Shown here: one piece after another, positions 1 to 8,538 of the stretch
Layout: each line of letters opens with the position of its first letter
How positions within the stretch are numbered: position 1 is the stretch's first letter
Source of the DNA: DASYPP01 sp036006525
GTDB lineage: Bacteria > Gemmatimonadota > Gemmatimonadetes > Gemmatimonadales > GWC2-71-9
Assembly: GCA_036006525.1 (NCBI GenBank)
Contig: DASYPP010000119.1
Span: 1 to 28,641, forward strand
Length of the DNA: 28,641 bases
Direction of reading: 5' to 3'
The notes under the pieces: generated by a model
What the model was told of the DNA's origin: nothing
What the model saw: the letters and a program-made list of their open reading frames with translations, nothing else
Database searches by the model: none
Made by a program: the position numbers and the translations under genes

Positions 1-351
1 CGTGAGGTTGCCGGCCATCGAGTTCACGTTGTCGGTGAGGTCCTTCCAGGTCCCGCCCACGCCGGTGACCCGGGCCTGGCCGCCCAGCTTGCCTTCGGTA
101 CCGACCTCGCGGGCAACACGAGTCACTTCCGAAGCGAAGGAGCTCAACTGATCCACCATGGTGTTGATGGTATTCTTGAGCTCCAGGATTTCGCCCTGCA
201 CATCCACCGTGATTTTCTTGGACAGGTCGCCGTTGGCCACGGCCGTCGTGACCTGGGCGATGTTCCGCACCTGCGACGTGAGGTTGCCGGCCATCGAGTT
301 CACGTTGTCGGTGAGGTCCTTCCAGGTCCCGCCCACACCCTTCACCTGGGC
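1..351 (-). pseudogene. Downstream continuation of the HAMP-repeat gene, cut off by an in-frame stop
   Basis: This stretch is in the same leftward frame as the HAMP-repeat gene at 352-2034 and encodes a further full 92-residue repeat (GVGGTWKDLTDNVN, then VANGDLSKKITVDV, then VAREVGTEGKLGG) plus the start of another. It is separated from the upstream part only by TAG at 352-354, where sister repeats have CAG (Gln) in GGQAQVKG. No frameshift is present. The frame stays open to the window edge, so the gene continues to the left. In related multi-HAMP proteins the histidine kinase module follows the HAMP array, so the missing output domain probably lies beyond position 1. Whether this part is translated (readthrough, internal start) or dead cannot be told here. 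An assembly or base-call error in a repeat is also possible. Confidence 0.6.
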
Positions 352-1512
352 CTAGCCGCCCAGCTTGCCTTCGGTACCGACCTCTCGAGCCACGCGGGTC
401 ACTTCAGAGGCAAAGGAGCTCAACTGGTCCACCATGGTGTTAATGGTGTTCTTGAGCTCCAGGATTTCGCCCTGCACGTCGACCGTGATCTTCTTGGACA
501 GGTCGCCGTTGGCGACGGCGGTGGTCACTTCGGCGATGTTACGCACCTGGCCGGTCAGGTTGCTGGCCATCCAGTTGACGTTGTCGGTGAGGTCTTTCCA
601 GGTGCCGCCCACGCCGGTCACCCGGGCCTGGCCGCCCAGCTTGCCTTCGGTACCGACTTCGCGAGCCACGCGGGTCACTTCGGAGGCAAAGGAGCTCAAC
701 TGGTCCACCATGGTGTTGATGGTGTTCTTGAGCTCGAGAATTTCGCCCTGCACGTCCACCGTGATCTTCTTGGACAGGTCGCCGTTGGCGACGGCCGTGG
801 TCACCTCGGCGATATTACGCACCTGGCCGGTCAGGTTGCTGGCCATCCAGTTGACGTTGTCGGTGAGGTCTTTCCAGGTGCCGCCTACGCCGGTCACCCG
901 GGCCTGGCCGCCCAGCTTGCCTTCGGTGCCGACCTCGCGGGCCACGCGGGTGACCTCGGACGCAAAGGAGCTCAACTGGTCCACCATGGTGTTGATGGTG
1001 TTCTTGAGCTCGAGAATTTCGCCCTGCACGTCGACCGTGATCTTCTTGGACAGGTCGCCGTTGGCGACGGCCGTGGTCACTTCGGCGATGTTACGCACCT
1101 GGCCGGTCAGGTTGCTGGCCATCCAGTTGACGTTGTCGGTCAGGTCTTTCCAGGTGCCGCCCACGCCCTTCACCTGGGCCTGGCCGCCCAGCTTGCCTTC
1201 GGTACCGACCTCGCGGGCCACGCGGGTCACTTCCGAGGCGAAGGAGTTGAGCTGGTCCACCATGGTGTTGATGGTGTTCTTGAGCTCCAGGATTTCGCCC
1301 TTGACGTCGACCGTGATCTTCTTGGAGAGGTCGCCGTTTGCCACCGCGGTGGTCACCTGCGCGATGTTCCGGACCTGGGCGGTGAGGTTACCGGCCATCG
1401 AATTCACGTTATCGGTCAGGTCTTTCCAGGTGCCGCCCACGCCTTTGACCCGGGCCTGGCCGCCCAGCTTCCCTTCGGTGCCGACCTCGCGGGCCACGCG
1501 GGTCACTTCCGA
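1..1512 (-). repeat. 276-bp tandem coding repeats (HAMP units)
   Basis: A landmark that starts with CAGCTTGCCTTCGG on the + strand recurs at 85, 361, 637, 913 and 1189, and in a slightly diverged form at 1465, an exact 276-bp period (92 codons). Adjacent units such as 361-636 and 637-912 differ at roughly a dozen bases, all silent as far as I compared, so the amino-acid sequence is the same while the DNA has drifted. The opposite strand is accidentally open over the repeats because the codon pattern repeats, which explains long antisense reading frames. Confidence 0.9.
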
Positions 1513-2034
1513 GGCGAAGGAGCTGAGCTGGTCGACCATCGAGTTCACGGTCTTGCCGATCCGGAGGAACTCGCCCATCAGCGGCCGGCCTTCGATATCC
1601 AGCCCCATGGTCTGGCTCAGGTCCCCCCGGGCAACGGCGCCGATTACCCGGGCCACCTCGCTGGTGGGCTGGACCAGGTCGCCGATCAGGGTATTCACCG
1701 AGTTGATCGAAGCGCTCCAGGCGCCGCCGGCCCCGGACAGGTGGGCTCGCTGGGTGATCCGTCCCTCCTTACCCACCGAGAGGCTGACCCGCTCCAGTTC
1801 CAAAGCGGTCTGCTGGTTCAGTTCGATGATCTCGTTGAGGGTATCCGCCACCTTTCCGGCCAATCCGGTGCGCGCGGTCGGCATCCGGACCGAAAAGTCG
1901 CCTTTTCGTACCGAGGCCAGGATGGTGAGGATTTCCCCGAGCTCGAGGGTGTCAGAGGGGACGGTTGCGACGGCACGGTCAGACCGCGCGCGGGCGGACC
2001 TGCGTCCATTGGGGGTCGACGACGAAGCCGACAT
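352..2034 (-). CDS. Tandem HAMP-domain sensory protein, truncated by a nonsense codon
   Basis: The 560-residue product is built of 92-residue units, each reading as a pair of HAMP-like helices-connector-helices modules. About two divergent units fill residues 30-205, followed by four nearly identical ones. The repeated hallmarks are TTAVANGDLSKKITVDV, LKNTINTMVDQLSSFAS and GVGGTWKDLTDNVN. There is no signal peptide and no transmembrane segment, so it is predicted cytoplasmic. HAMP arrays of this kind are known from soluble Nik1-type hybrid histidine kinases, where they relay signals to a kinase core. No kinase core is present before the TAG stop at 352-354, and the repeats continue in frame after it. 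The start ATG at 2034 has a GGAG five bases upstream. The gene is divergent from the hybrid kinase at 2252, separated by about 217 bp that must hold both promoters; I could not pick convincing -35/-10 boxes there. The two may form one signalling unit (inference). Confidence 0.8.
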   Translation of the reverse strand: MSASSSTPNGRRSARARSDRAVATVPSDTLELGEILTILASVRKGDFSVRMPTARTGLAGKVADTLNEIIELNQQTALELERVSLSVGKEGRITQRAHLSGAGGAWSASINSVNTLIGDLVQPTSEVARVIGAVARGDLSQTMGLDIEGRPLMGEFLRIGKTVNSMVDQLSSFASEVTRVAREVGTEGKLGGQARVKGVGGTWKDLTDNVNSMAGNLTAQVRNIAQVTTAVANGDLSKKITVDVKGEILELKNTINTMVDQLNSFASEVTRVAREVGTEGKLGGQAQVKGVGGTWKDLTDNVNWMASNLTGQVRNIAEVTTAVANGDLSKKITVDVQGEILELKNTINTMVDQLSSFASEVTRVAREVGTEGKLGGQARVTGVGGTWKDLTDNVNWMASNLTGQVRNIAEVTTAVANGDLSKKITVDVQGEILELKNTINTMVDQLSSFASEVTRVAREVGTEGKLGGQARVTGVGGTWKDLTDNVNWMASNLTGQVRNIAEVTTAVANGDLSKKITVDVQGEILELKNTINTMVDQLSSFASEVTRVAREVGTEGKLGG

Positions 2035-2251
2035 GAGGACTCCAACGGTGGATGGGACCGGCGAATTGTGTGGCTTGGACTACCGGAAGCTTGCTAACCT
2101 GTTACAAGATAAAGCAAATCTCGGTGAGAGGTATCACAGGGGCAAGGATGCGGAAGCGGGTGGGGATGTCGCGGCCTGACGGCTTGACGGAAGCCCTGAT
2201 AGATCGCCACCTTACGCTGTTCGTTCGCAACAAACTCCGACCGCTTACTGC

Positions 2252-4582
2252 ATGGCCACTGGCGCGCTCCGCATCCTGATTCTGGAAGACGTCCCGATGG
2301 ATGCCGAGCTCGTGGAATACGAGCTGGCCCGGGCGCAGATTCCGTATGTCACCCGGTGCGTGGACAGCCGGGACTCGTTCATTTCGGGGATCAAGGATTT
2401 CCGCCCCGACCTGATTTTGTCCGACTACTCCGTCCCCGGATTCGACGGGATGACGGCCCTGTCCCTGGCCCGGGAGCACGCGCCCAGCACCCCCTTCGTC
2501 ATCGTCACCGGATCGGTCAACGAAGAGACCGCGGTGGGTTGCATGAAGGCGGGGGCGACCGACTATCTCCTCAAGAGCAACCTCGCGCGGATCGGCCCGG
2601 CGATCGAAGGGGCCCTGGCGCGCACCCAGCTTCGATCCGAACAGGAGCGGGCCGAAGCCGCTCTCCAGCGCTCGGAAGCCAACCTCAGGGCCATCTTCGA
2701 CAACAGCCTCCAGTGCTTCGTCCTGGTCGACCGGGACGGGACCATCAAGGCATTCAACCCGACGGCCGACGCCTGGTCGGAGCGGATCCTGGCCCGGCGG
2801 CTCGCGGAGGGCCAGTCCATCGACGGGTTCATCCCCCAGGCCGCCGAGGGCTTCGAGCAGGCTCTGCGGGGCGAGGTGGTGATGAGGGAGCAGCCGATCC
2901 GGGATGTCGAGGGGGTCGAGCACTGGTTCGAAACGACCAGCGCGCCAGTGGTGGACGACGAGGGAAAAGTCATCGGCGTCTGCCTCAACGCCCGCGATGT
3001 GAGCGAACGGAAACTGGCGGAGAAAGCGCTCCGGGAGAGCGAGGAGCGCTACCGGGACCTGTTCGACAACGCCAGTGACCTGGTCTGCCTGACCACCGCC
3101 GAGGGGGTCTTCCAGTACGTGAACAAGGCGTGGTATGAGCGCGTGGGCTATACCGATCCCGAGTTGCGGCGGCTCCGGTTCCTCGACGTGGTCCATCCGG
3201 ATTGCCGGGACCTCTACCAGGGGATCGCGGCCCGGGTGCAGGCGGGCGAGACGGTGGATCACGTGGAGTTGACCCTGCTGACCTGCGGCGGCGCCCCGAT
3301 CACGATCGATGGCAACCTGAGCAGCACGCGGCAGGACGGGCAGGCACCGATGATCCGGGGAATCTACCGCGACATCACCGAGCGGAAGCGGGTCGAGGAG
3401 CAGCTTCGCCGGGCGGAACGGATGCAGTCGGCGGGACGCCTCGCCGGCGGCGTCGCCCACGAAGTCAACAACATGATGACCGGCGTGCTGGGCTTCAGCT
3501 ACTTCCTCATGAAGAGCCTGGGGCCCGATGATCCGCGCCGCTCGGAAGTACAGGAGATCATCAAGGCGGGCACCCGCGCCGCCGACGTGACCCGTCAGCT
3601 GCTGGCCTTCACCCGGCAACAGGTCCTCCGGCCCGAAGTGCTGGACGTGAACGCGGCGGTGCAGAAGATGGAGCGGATGCTTCGTCACTCGCTGGGCGAG
3701 GAGCACCAGCTGGACTTCAAGCTTTCGCCGGCCGTGGGCCAGATCCGGGCCGACGTCGCCCAGTTCGAGCAGGTGCTGGTCAACCTGCTGCTCAATGCCC
3801 GGGATGCCATGATGGAACGAGGGAGCGTCACCATCACGACGGCCGAAGCGGAGCTGGACGAAGTGTACGCCCTGCGGCACCCGGATATCACGATCCCGCG
3901 CGGACCCTACATCATGTTATCGGTGAGCGACACCGGTTCAGGAATGGATCGCGTCGTGCAATCCAGGATCTTCGAGCCATTCTTCACGACCAAGCCGGTC
4001 GGACAAGGCACCGGCCTGGGTCTCTCTACGGTCTACGGCATCGTGAAGCAGAGCGGTGGTTACATCTGGGTGTACAGTGAGCCGGGCCGGGGCTCCACCT
4101 TCAAGATCTACCTTCCGCAGGCCGATGCCCTGCCGCAGGTACCGGATGAACGCACCAGCGGGGGAACGGTGCGCGGGGGGAACGAGACCATCCTGATCGT
4201 CGAGGATGAAGAGATGGTTCGCTCGCTGGCGTGCCGGGCGCTTCGGTCGCTGGGGTATTCGGTGCTGGAGGCCGGGAATGGCCTGCAGGCACTCCGCTGC
4301 ATTGCCGAATCGTCCCGCTCCATCGACCTGGTGCTTTCCGACGTCGTAATGCCGGAGATGGGAGGAAGGGAGCTGGGCCAGCGACTCTCGCTGTTCGAGC
4401 CACAACTGCCGGTGCTCTACATGTCGGGATACACCGGTGAAGACATCATTCGGCGCGGGCTGCTCGATGCCACGGCTCCGTTCCAGCAGAAACCGTTCAC
4501 CACGGAAAGCCTGGGACGCAAGGTGCGCGAGATGCTGGACCAGCGTGCGGCGGCGCCCCGCCCGGAGCAGTCGCTGAGCTGA
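2252..4582 (+). CDS. Hybrid sensor histidine kinase: REC-PAS-PAS-HisKA-HATPase-REC
   Basis: The 776-residue protein has no membrane segment and is predicted cytosolic. Domain order: an N-terminal receiver domain (about 6-122; phosphoacceptor Asp58 in LILSDYSVPG), two PAS domains (about 140-255 and 263-380, each closing with the typical DITERK/DVSERK end), a HisKA dimerisation segment with phosphorylatable His403 in GGVAHEVNNMM, an ATPase domain with the N box (LVNLLLNARDAM) and the GTGLGLSTVYGIV box, and a C-terminal receiver domain (about 655-772; Asp697 in LVLSDVVMPEMGG). Such proteins autophosphorylate on His and pass phosphate to their own or another receiver. The N-terminal receiver suggests that it is itself controlled by another kinase. 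No DNA-binding output is present. The ATG start lacks a good ribosome site but the receiver domain begins immediately after it. It is divergent from the HAMP-repeat gene and is followed by tRNA-Leu. Confidence 0.93.
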   Translation: MATGALRILILEDVPMDAELVEYELARAQIPYVTRCVDSRDSFISGIKDFRPDLILSDYSVPGFDGMTALSLAREHAPSTPFVIVTGSVNEETAVGCMKAGATDYLLKSNLARIGPAIEGALARTQLRSEQERAEAALQRSEANLRAIFDNSLQCFVLVDRDGTIKAFNPTADAWSERILARRLAEGQSIDGFIPQAAEGFEQALRGEVVMREQPIRDVEGVEHWFETTSAPVVDDEGKVIGVCLNARDVSERKLAEKALRESEERYRDLFDNASDLVCLTTAEGVFQYVNKAWYERVGYTDPELRRLRFLDVVHPDCRDLYQGIAARVQAGETVDHVELTLLTCGGAPITIDGNLSSTRQDGQAPMIRGIYRDITERKRVEEQLRRAERMQSAGRLAGGVAHEVNNMMTGVLGFSYFLMKSLGPDDPRRSEVQEIIKAGTRAADVTRQLLAFTRQQVLRPEVLDVNAAVQKMERMLRHSLGEEHQLDFKLSPAVGQIRADVAQFEQVLVNLLLNARDAMMERGSVTITTAEAELDEVYALRHPDITIPRGPYIMLSVSDTGSGMDRVVQSRIFEPFFTTKPVGQGTGLGLSTVYGIVKQSGGYIWVYSEPGRGSTFKIYLPQADALPQVPDERTSGGTVRGGNETILIVEDEEMVRSLACRALRSLGYSVLEAGNGLQALRCIAESSRSIDLVLSDVVMPEMGGRELGQRLSLFEPQLPVLYMSGYTGEDIIRRGLLDATAPFQQKPFTTESLGRKVREMLDQRAAAPRPEQSLS

Positions 4583-4626
4583 ATCCGCTTGTTTTTACCC
4601 CCGCATCCAACGAACTTTGGCCTCGC

Positions 4627-4709
4627 GCCCGAGTGGCGGAATGGCAGACGCAACGGACTCAAAATCCGTCGGGGGCAACCCCGTGCGAGTTCGACTCTCG
4701 CCTCGGGCA
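4627..4709 (+). tRNA. tRNA-Leu (anticodon CAA)
   Basis: An 83-nt class II tRNA. The acceptor strand GCCCGAG (4627-4633) pairs with CTCGGGC (4702-4708), with A4709 as discriminator. The anticodon arm is ACGGA-CTCAAAA-TCCGT, giving anticodon CAA. A long variable arm (GGGG-CAA-CCCC) and the T arm GCGAG-TTCGACT-CTCGC complete the cloverleaf. The CCA end is not encoded. It decodes UUG. It sits 44 bp after the hybrid kinase, without an obvious promoter of its own. Confidence 0.96.
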
Positions 4710-4720
4710 TGAGCAACAAA

Positions 4721-4778
4721 GGTACTGGGTGACGCGTACTGGGTACTGCGTGCCGGTACTTTCTCCAGTACCCAGTAC
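4721..4778. repeat. TACTGGG heptamer array with inverted arm
   Basis: Left arm 4721-4755 is a run of 7-bp units of the GGTACTG type with errors (GGTACTG, GGTGACG, CGTACTG, GGTACTG, CGTGCCG). Right arm 4765-4778 is two units of the complement CCAGTAC. The arms can pair as a hairpin between the tRNA and the beta-barrel gene. The same word is used at 28425-28591. Confidence 0.8.
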
Positions 4779-4811
4779 TCAAGGCCGTCCTCTTTCCCAG
4801 GAGACCACACT

Positions 4812-5288
4812 ATGAGAATGCGAAGCTTGATGCTGGCAGTTTGTCTCATGCTCGGAGCTTCCGCGGTCCAGGCGCAAGTGCGTTTTGCCCCGGAAATCGC
4901 TTTTGGAAGCGATGCTGATTTCGGGATCGGTGGCCGGGTGAATTTCGGCCTGACCAGCCTGTTCAAGACTCCGGGGTTCTTCGGCGTCGGCGAATTCATC
5001 TACTTCTTCCCCAGCGGACCCATCAATTACTGGGAGATCAACGGTAACCTCGGCTATCTCATCACCGTGCGCGGAAACGTGAAGCCCTACGTGCTCGGTG
5101 GCCTCAACATCGGCCACGCGTCGGCGGATTGCGGCGGCTTCAACGGCTGCAGCAGCACCGATGCCGGGGTGAACCTGGGCGGTGGGATCAACATCCATAC
5201 CCACGGCAAACTGCTTCCCTTTATCGAGGGCCGCATTCAGCTGGGGCATGGCGACGAGTTTGTAGTTACCGGAGGGTTGTACTTCTAA
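4812..5288 (+). CDS. Small outer-membrane beta-barrel-like protein
   Basis: The 158-residue product begins with a clear signal peptide (basic start MRMR, hydrophobic LMLAVCLMLGA, cleavage site after AVQA). The mature part alternates hydrophobic and polar residues with Gly/aromatic turns and ends in VVTGGLYF, with the C-terminal Phe typical of outer-membrane barrels recognised by BamA. At about 138 mature residues it would make a small, roughly eight-stranded barrel. The two Cys in the loop DCGGFNGC may form a disulfide. AGGAGA lies upstream of the ATG at a suitable distance. I cannot assign a substrate or family name. The gene is followed by a large hairpin and T-run that would stop its transcript, and faces the DUF2252 gene tail to tail. 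Confidence 0.8.
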   Translation: MRMRSLMLAVCLMLGASAVQAQVRFAPEIAFGSDADFGIGGRVNFGLTSLFKTPGFFGVGEFIYFFPSGPINYWEINGNLGYLITVRGNVKPYVLGGLNIGHASADCGGFNGCSSTDAGVNLGGGINIHTHGKLLPFIEGRIQLGHGDEFVVTGGLYF

Positions 5289-5294
5289 TACGCT

Positions 5295-5395
5295 GTAAGA
5301 GGTAAGCAGCAAACAGTAAGCGGGACCGGATTCCACCATCTCGATGGAGAATCCAGTCCCGCTTACTTCTTACTTCTCACCGCTTACGCTTTTTT
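5295..5395 (+). repeat. GTAAGCA heptamer inverted repeat, also a likely terminator
   Basis: Left arm 5295-5333 is built of 7-bp units (GTAAGAG, GTAAGCA, GCAAACA, GTAAGCG) and then GGACCGGATTC. Right arm 5349-5387 is its imperfect complement (GAATCCAGTCCC, then units of the GCTTACT type). The hairpin is followed by six T at 5390-5395, so on the + strand it could end transcription of the beta-barrel gene just before the convergent DUF2252 gene. A related copy in the opposite orientation lies at 19158-19250. Confidence 0.8.
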
Positions 5396-6789
5396 CATGT
5401 GTCCCCGAACACTCCCGAATCATACGCCTCGCTGTACTCCTTGTAATCCGCTTCCATCCTGGTGCTGTACACCCGCGCGTAGGCGAGGACTTCCTGCTGC
5501 CAGCCGTCGGTGCGGGCGAAGTCGATCAGCTGGTCGTTGATCGCCGATCCCTGGCGCCCGCTGCTCCTGAGCTGGGCCCAGGCCGTGATCTCTCCCATGC
5601 TGACCATGACCTTCTCCAGCCGGCGGAGCTTGCCTTCCCAGTCTTCCAGCCTCAAGCGGTCGGTGGTGGGTTGCAGCTCCCGCAGCACGTAGGGCTGCCG
5701 GTTGACCAGCACCGGGTGCAGCAGGGCCGGCGGAATCGCCTGGATCCGGCGCTGGATCGCCACGATGCGCTCGGCGTGGTTCTTCCACTCCGGTTGCGGC
5801 GTCGGGGTGTAGGCCGCGGCGGCCGACGGTGGGGCGAACTTCAGGTCGAGCAGGTAATTCTGGTGCGGCGAGCCCTCGCCTTCCACCAGAAGCACGTAGC
5901 GGGGCAGGCCCAGGCTGGAAATGCCCGCGATGCGCCGCGCCACGTCCAGCAGTTTGTAGAAATTGGGATCCGGTTGCTTCGCGGCATACTTGCGCATGAA
6001 CGCCGCGATCCGGGCGTGGGCGACCTCGGGGACCGGAAGGGTCCGCTTGAAGTCGATCAGGAGCCGGCGGGCCCGACCGGTCAGCACGGTGCGCTCGTCC
6101 AGCAATTGGCGGCGGGAACGCTGCTTGAGCTCGCTCAGCAGGTCCTTGATCATTCCCTTGGCGGTGGCGCGCTCCACCCAGCGGGCCTGCCCTTCCCGCA
6201 ACGCGGCGGTGTACGAGCGGAGATACAGGTGGGCCAGCGCGATCATGTCCCGGGAACCGATCCCCAGGCTCCGGGCGGCGATCAGCACGCTGCTGACGAA
6301 CCGGGTCAGCTCCCGGGCGGCCGGGGTCAGGATCGCGTCTTCAAAGTCGCTGATGTCGAAATAGACCAGCCGGTTGTCGCCCTTGTAGCTGCCGAAATTC
6401 TCCAGGTGGAGGTCGCCGCTGGACCAGATCGGCGGAGTCTGGTCCAGCGCGGTGTCGGGCCAGTCCTGGTAATACAGGTGTGAGGTCCCCCGGAAGAACC
6501 GGTAGAGGCTGCTCCGCATGCGGGCGTGCTTGATCTGGAGCCGTTCCCGTTCCCGGTTCCGATTGAAATCTTCGATGCGCTCGACCACGCTGTCGTGGGA
6601 CTTCACCGGCACCTCTTCCCCGGCGCGACGGCGATGGGTCACCACTCCGCCCTGGTCGCCGTCACCGGTTTCCCCTTCAGTTTCCGGGGTTTCCAGGTCC
6701 GGTCTCCTCCGCTCCAGGGGGCTGCGCCAGTTGATGGCGCGCTCGGTGCTTGGCGGGAGAGTGACGGCTTCCGGGTCGGGCTCGTACAT
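5395..6789 (-). CDS. DUF2252 family protein
   Basis: A 464-residue protein from the chosen start. Characteristic segments are MRSSLYRFFRGTSHLYYQDW, SSGDLHLENFGSYKGD, VYFDISDFEDAI and the later ILVEG-like and VLRELQP stretches, which place it in DUF2252. The GDLHLENFG and FDISDFED motifs resemble the HxDxxxxN and DxD/DFG-like catalytic segments of aminoglycoside phosphotransferase/protein-kinase-like folds, so a small-molecule kinase role is possible, but the substrate is unknown. The frame is open back to TTG at 6855, but ATG at 6789 has GGAGGA about ten bases upstream, which decides the start. The first 60 residues are acidic and disordered-looking. TACAAT on the minus strand (6855-6860) could be the -10 box. 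It is divergent from pepA and convergent with the beta-barrel gene. Confidence 0.85.
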   Translation of the reverse strand: MYEPDPEAVTLPPSTERAINWRSPLERRRPDLETPETEGETGDGDQGGVVTHRRRAGEEVPVKSHDSVVERIEDFNRNRERERLQIKHARMRSSLYRFFRGTSHLYYQDWPDTALDQTPPIWSSGDLHLENFGSYKGDNRLVYFDISDFEDAILTPAARELTRFVSSVLIAARSLGIGSRDMIALAHLYLRSYTAALREGQARWVERATAKGMIKDLLSELKQRSRRQLLDERTVLTGRARRLLIDFKRTLPVPEVAHARIAAFMRKYAAKQPDPNFYKLLDVARRIAGISSLGLPRYVLLVEGEGSPHQNYLLDLKFAPPSAAAAYTPTPQPEWKNHAERIVAIQRRIQAIPPALLHPVLVNRQPYVLRELQPTTDRLRLEDWEGKLRRLEKVMVSMGEITAWAQLRSSGRQGSAINDQLIDFARTDGWQQEVLAYARVYSTRMEADYKEYSEAYDSGVFGDT

Positions 6790-7044
6790 GACGCGTCGAT
6801 CCTCCATGGGAGATGGTGCCACAACCGTCGTCTCAAGGCCTAACGGGAGTACCAATTGTAGTCGGGTGGGGCGGGAGATTCTGGACTCCAGGTCACAACT
6901 ACGCCAGTACCTGCACCGGGACTGTTACGGGAGCCGCTGGCCGGTTAGCTTCCTCGGCCCCTGACCCCTGCCGGATGTGGGTGCGTAACCCCATACTGTT
7001 TCATGCTTTGAAGTTTCGTTGATGGTGGCCGGGTACCCTCACCC

Positions 7045-8538
7045 ATGCTCCGAATGCCTTTCTCCTCCAAAGTCGTCCCTGGCGCACCCGCGTCCTTTGA
7101 CACGCCCCTGCTCGCGGTGGCGGTGCCCCGCGGGGCACTACCCGCATCGCTCAAACCGCTCGACCAGGCGGTGGGTGGCGGGATCGAAAGACTCCTCGCC
7201 TCGGGCGACTTTACCGGCAAGCGCGACGATGTCGCCGTGTTGTATCCGGCGGGGAAGACTCAGCGCCTGGTGCTGATCGGGCTGGGAAAACCGGAGGAGA
7301 TAAACCGGGCCGGCTTGCGTCGCGCCGCCGGCACCGCGGCCAAGCGGGCCCGCACCCTTGGGGTTCCTCGCGGCGCATTTTTCCTTCCGCCCGAAGCGCG
7401 CGGCGCGATCTCCTCCCGCGATGCCGGACAGGTGATCGCCGAGGGGCTGGCGCAGGGCGCCTGGAGCTACCTCGAGCTGAAGCAGCCGGCCGAAGACAAG
7501 AAGCCGCCGCTCGAGCAGTATGATATTCTGGCCGGGTCCGAGCAGGCGGAAATGGAAGCCGGGCATGCCATCGGCTCGGCGATTGCCGCGGGGCATGTCT
7601 TTGCCCGGGGCCTCCAGGTGCTGCCGCCCAACGTGTGCACCCCGACCTATCTCGGGGAACGGGCCCGGGAACTGGCGGGCCAGTACGGCTTCACCATCAC
7701 CGTGATGGACCGGGCGGCCATCGAGCGCGAGGGAATGGGCGCGCTGCTGGCGGTGGCGCAGGGCAGCGCGCAGGAGCCCCGGTTCATCGTCCTGGATTAC
7801 CAGGGCGCGCCCGGCGCACCGGTAGTACTGGTGGGGAAGGGTGTCACGTTCGATACCGGCGGGATTTCGATCAAGCCGGCGGCGAACATGGAGGAGATGA
7901 AGTTCGACATGTCCGGCGCCGCCGCCGTGCTCGGCACCTTCGAAATGCTGGGCCGGCTTCGCCCGAAGGTCCACGTGGTCGGGCTGGTTCCGTCGGCGGA
8001 GAACATGCCATCGGGGACCGCGTTCCGCCCCGGCGACGTGGTGAAATCGCTGTCGGGCAAGCATATCGAGATCGTCAACACCGATGCGGAAGGCCGGTTG
8101 CTGCTGTGTGACGCGTTGGCGTACGCCAAGCGGTACCAGCCGGCATGCGCGCTGGACATCGCCACGCTCACCGGGGCAATCGTCGTCGCCCTGGGCCACA
8201 GCGCGACCGGAGTGATGGGCACCGATGACGCGCTGATCGAAGAGGTGCGCGCCGCGGGAGACCGGGGCGGCGAGCGGGTGTGGCCGCTGCCGCTGTGGGA
8301 CGATTACCGGGAGCTCAACAAGTCCGACATCGGTGACGTGAAGAACAGCGGGGGCCGGATCGCCGGGAGCATCTCGGCGGGTTGGTTTCTGCGCGAGTTC
8401 GTCGACGGGTTTCCCTGGGCCCATCTCGACATCGCGGGTACTGCGTACACCGAACGCGACAGCCCGGATTCCGCCAAGGGCCCGACCGGCGCCGGGGTGC
8501 GGCTGTTCAGTGAGTTCGTGCTTGGCCGCGTCAAGTAA
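7045..8538 (+). CDS. pepA: Leucyl aminopeptidase (M17 family)
   Basis: A 497-residue cytosolic M17 metallopeptidase that removes N-terminal amino acids from peptides using two divalent metals. The N-terminal half is the variable macro-like domain and the C-terminal half is catalytic. Metal and active-site residues are visible: Lys265 and Asp270 in VGKGVTFDTGG, and Asp347, Glu349 and Arg351 in the family signature NTDAEGRLLLCDALAYA. Length is typical. The start is uncertain: ATG 7045 and ATG 7054 are both in frame and neither has a strong ribosome site; TACCCT a few bases upstream could suggest a very short or absent leader (weak). About 255 bp of promoter-bearing DNA separate it from the divergent DUF2252 gene. 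Its TAA stop (8536-8538) is the first TAA of an octamer array, and it overlaps the next gene by 29 bp. Confidence 0.95.
   Translation: MLRMPFSSKVVPGAPASFDTPLLAVAVPRGALPASLKPLDQAVGGGIERLLASGDFTGKRDDVAVLYPAGKTQRLVLIGLGKPEEINRAGLRRAAGTAAKRARTLGVPRGAFFLPPEARGAISSRDAGQVIAEGLAQGAWSYLELKQPAEDKKPPLEQYDILAGSEQAEMEAGHAIGSAIAAGHVFARGLQVLPPNVCTPTYLGERARELAGQYGFTITVMDRAAIEREGMGALLAVAQGSAQEPRFIVLDYQGAPGAPVVLVGKGVTFDTGGISIKPAANMEEMKFDMSGAAAVLGTFEMLGRLRPKVHVVGLVPSAENMPSGTAFRPGDVVKSLSGKHIEIVNTDAEGRLLLCDALAYAKRYQPACALDIATLTGAIVVALGHSATGVMGTDDALIEEVRAAGDRGGERVWPLPLWDDYRELNKSDIGDVKNSGGRIAGSISAGWFLREFVDGFPWAHLDIAGTAYTERDSPDSAKGPTGAGVRLFSEFVLGRVK

Noticed and set aside
365..2179. Rightward 604-codon open frame opposite the HAMP-repeat gene
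   Set aside because: It only mirrors the 276-bp coding repeats; its translation is low-complexity and unlike any family, while the minus strand gives clear HAMP repeats with a ribosome site.
2102..3880. Leftward 592-codon open frame over the hybrid kinase
   Set aside because: Antisense shadow in high-GC DNA; the + strand has unmistakable receiver, PAS and kinase motifs.
6853..6855. TTG start for the DUF2252 gene
   Set aside because: No ribosome site, and it would overlap a candidate -10 box; ATG 6789 has GGAGGA upstream.
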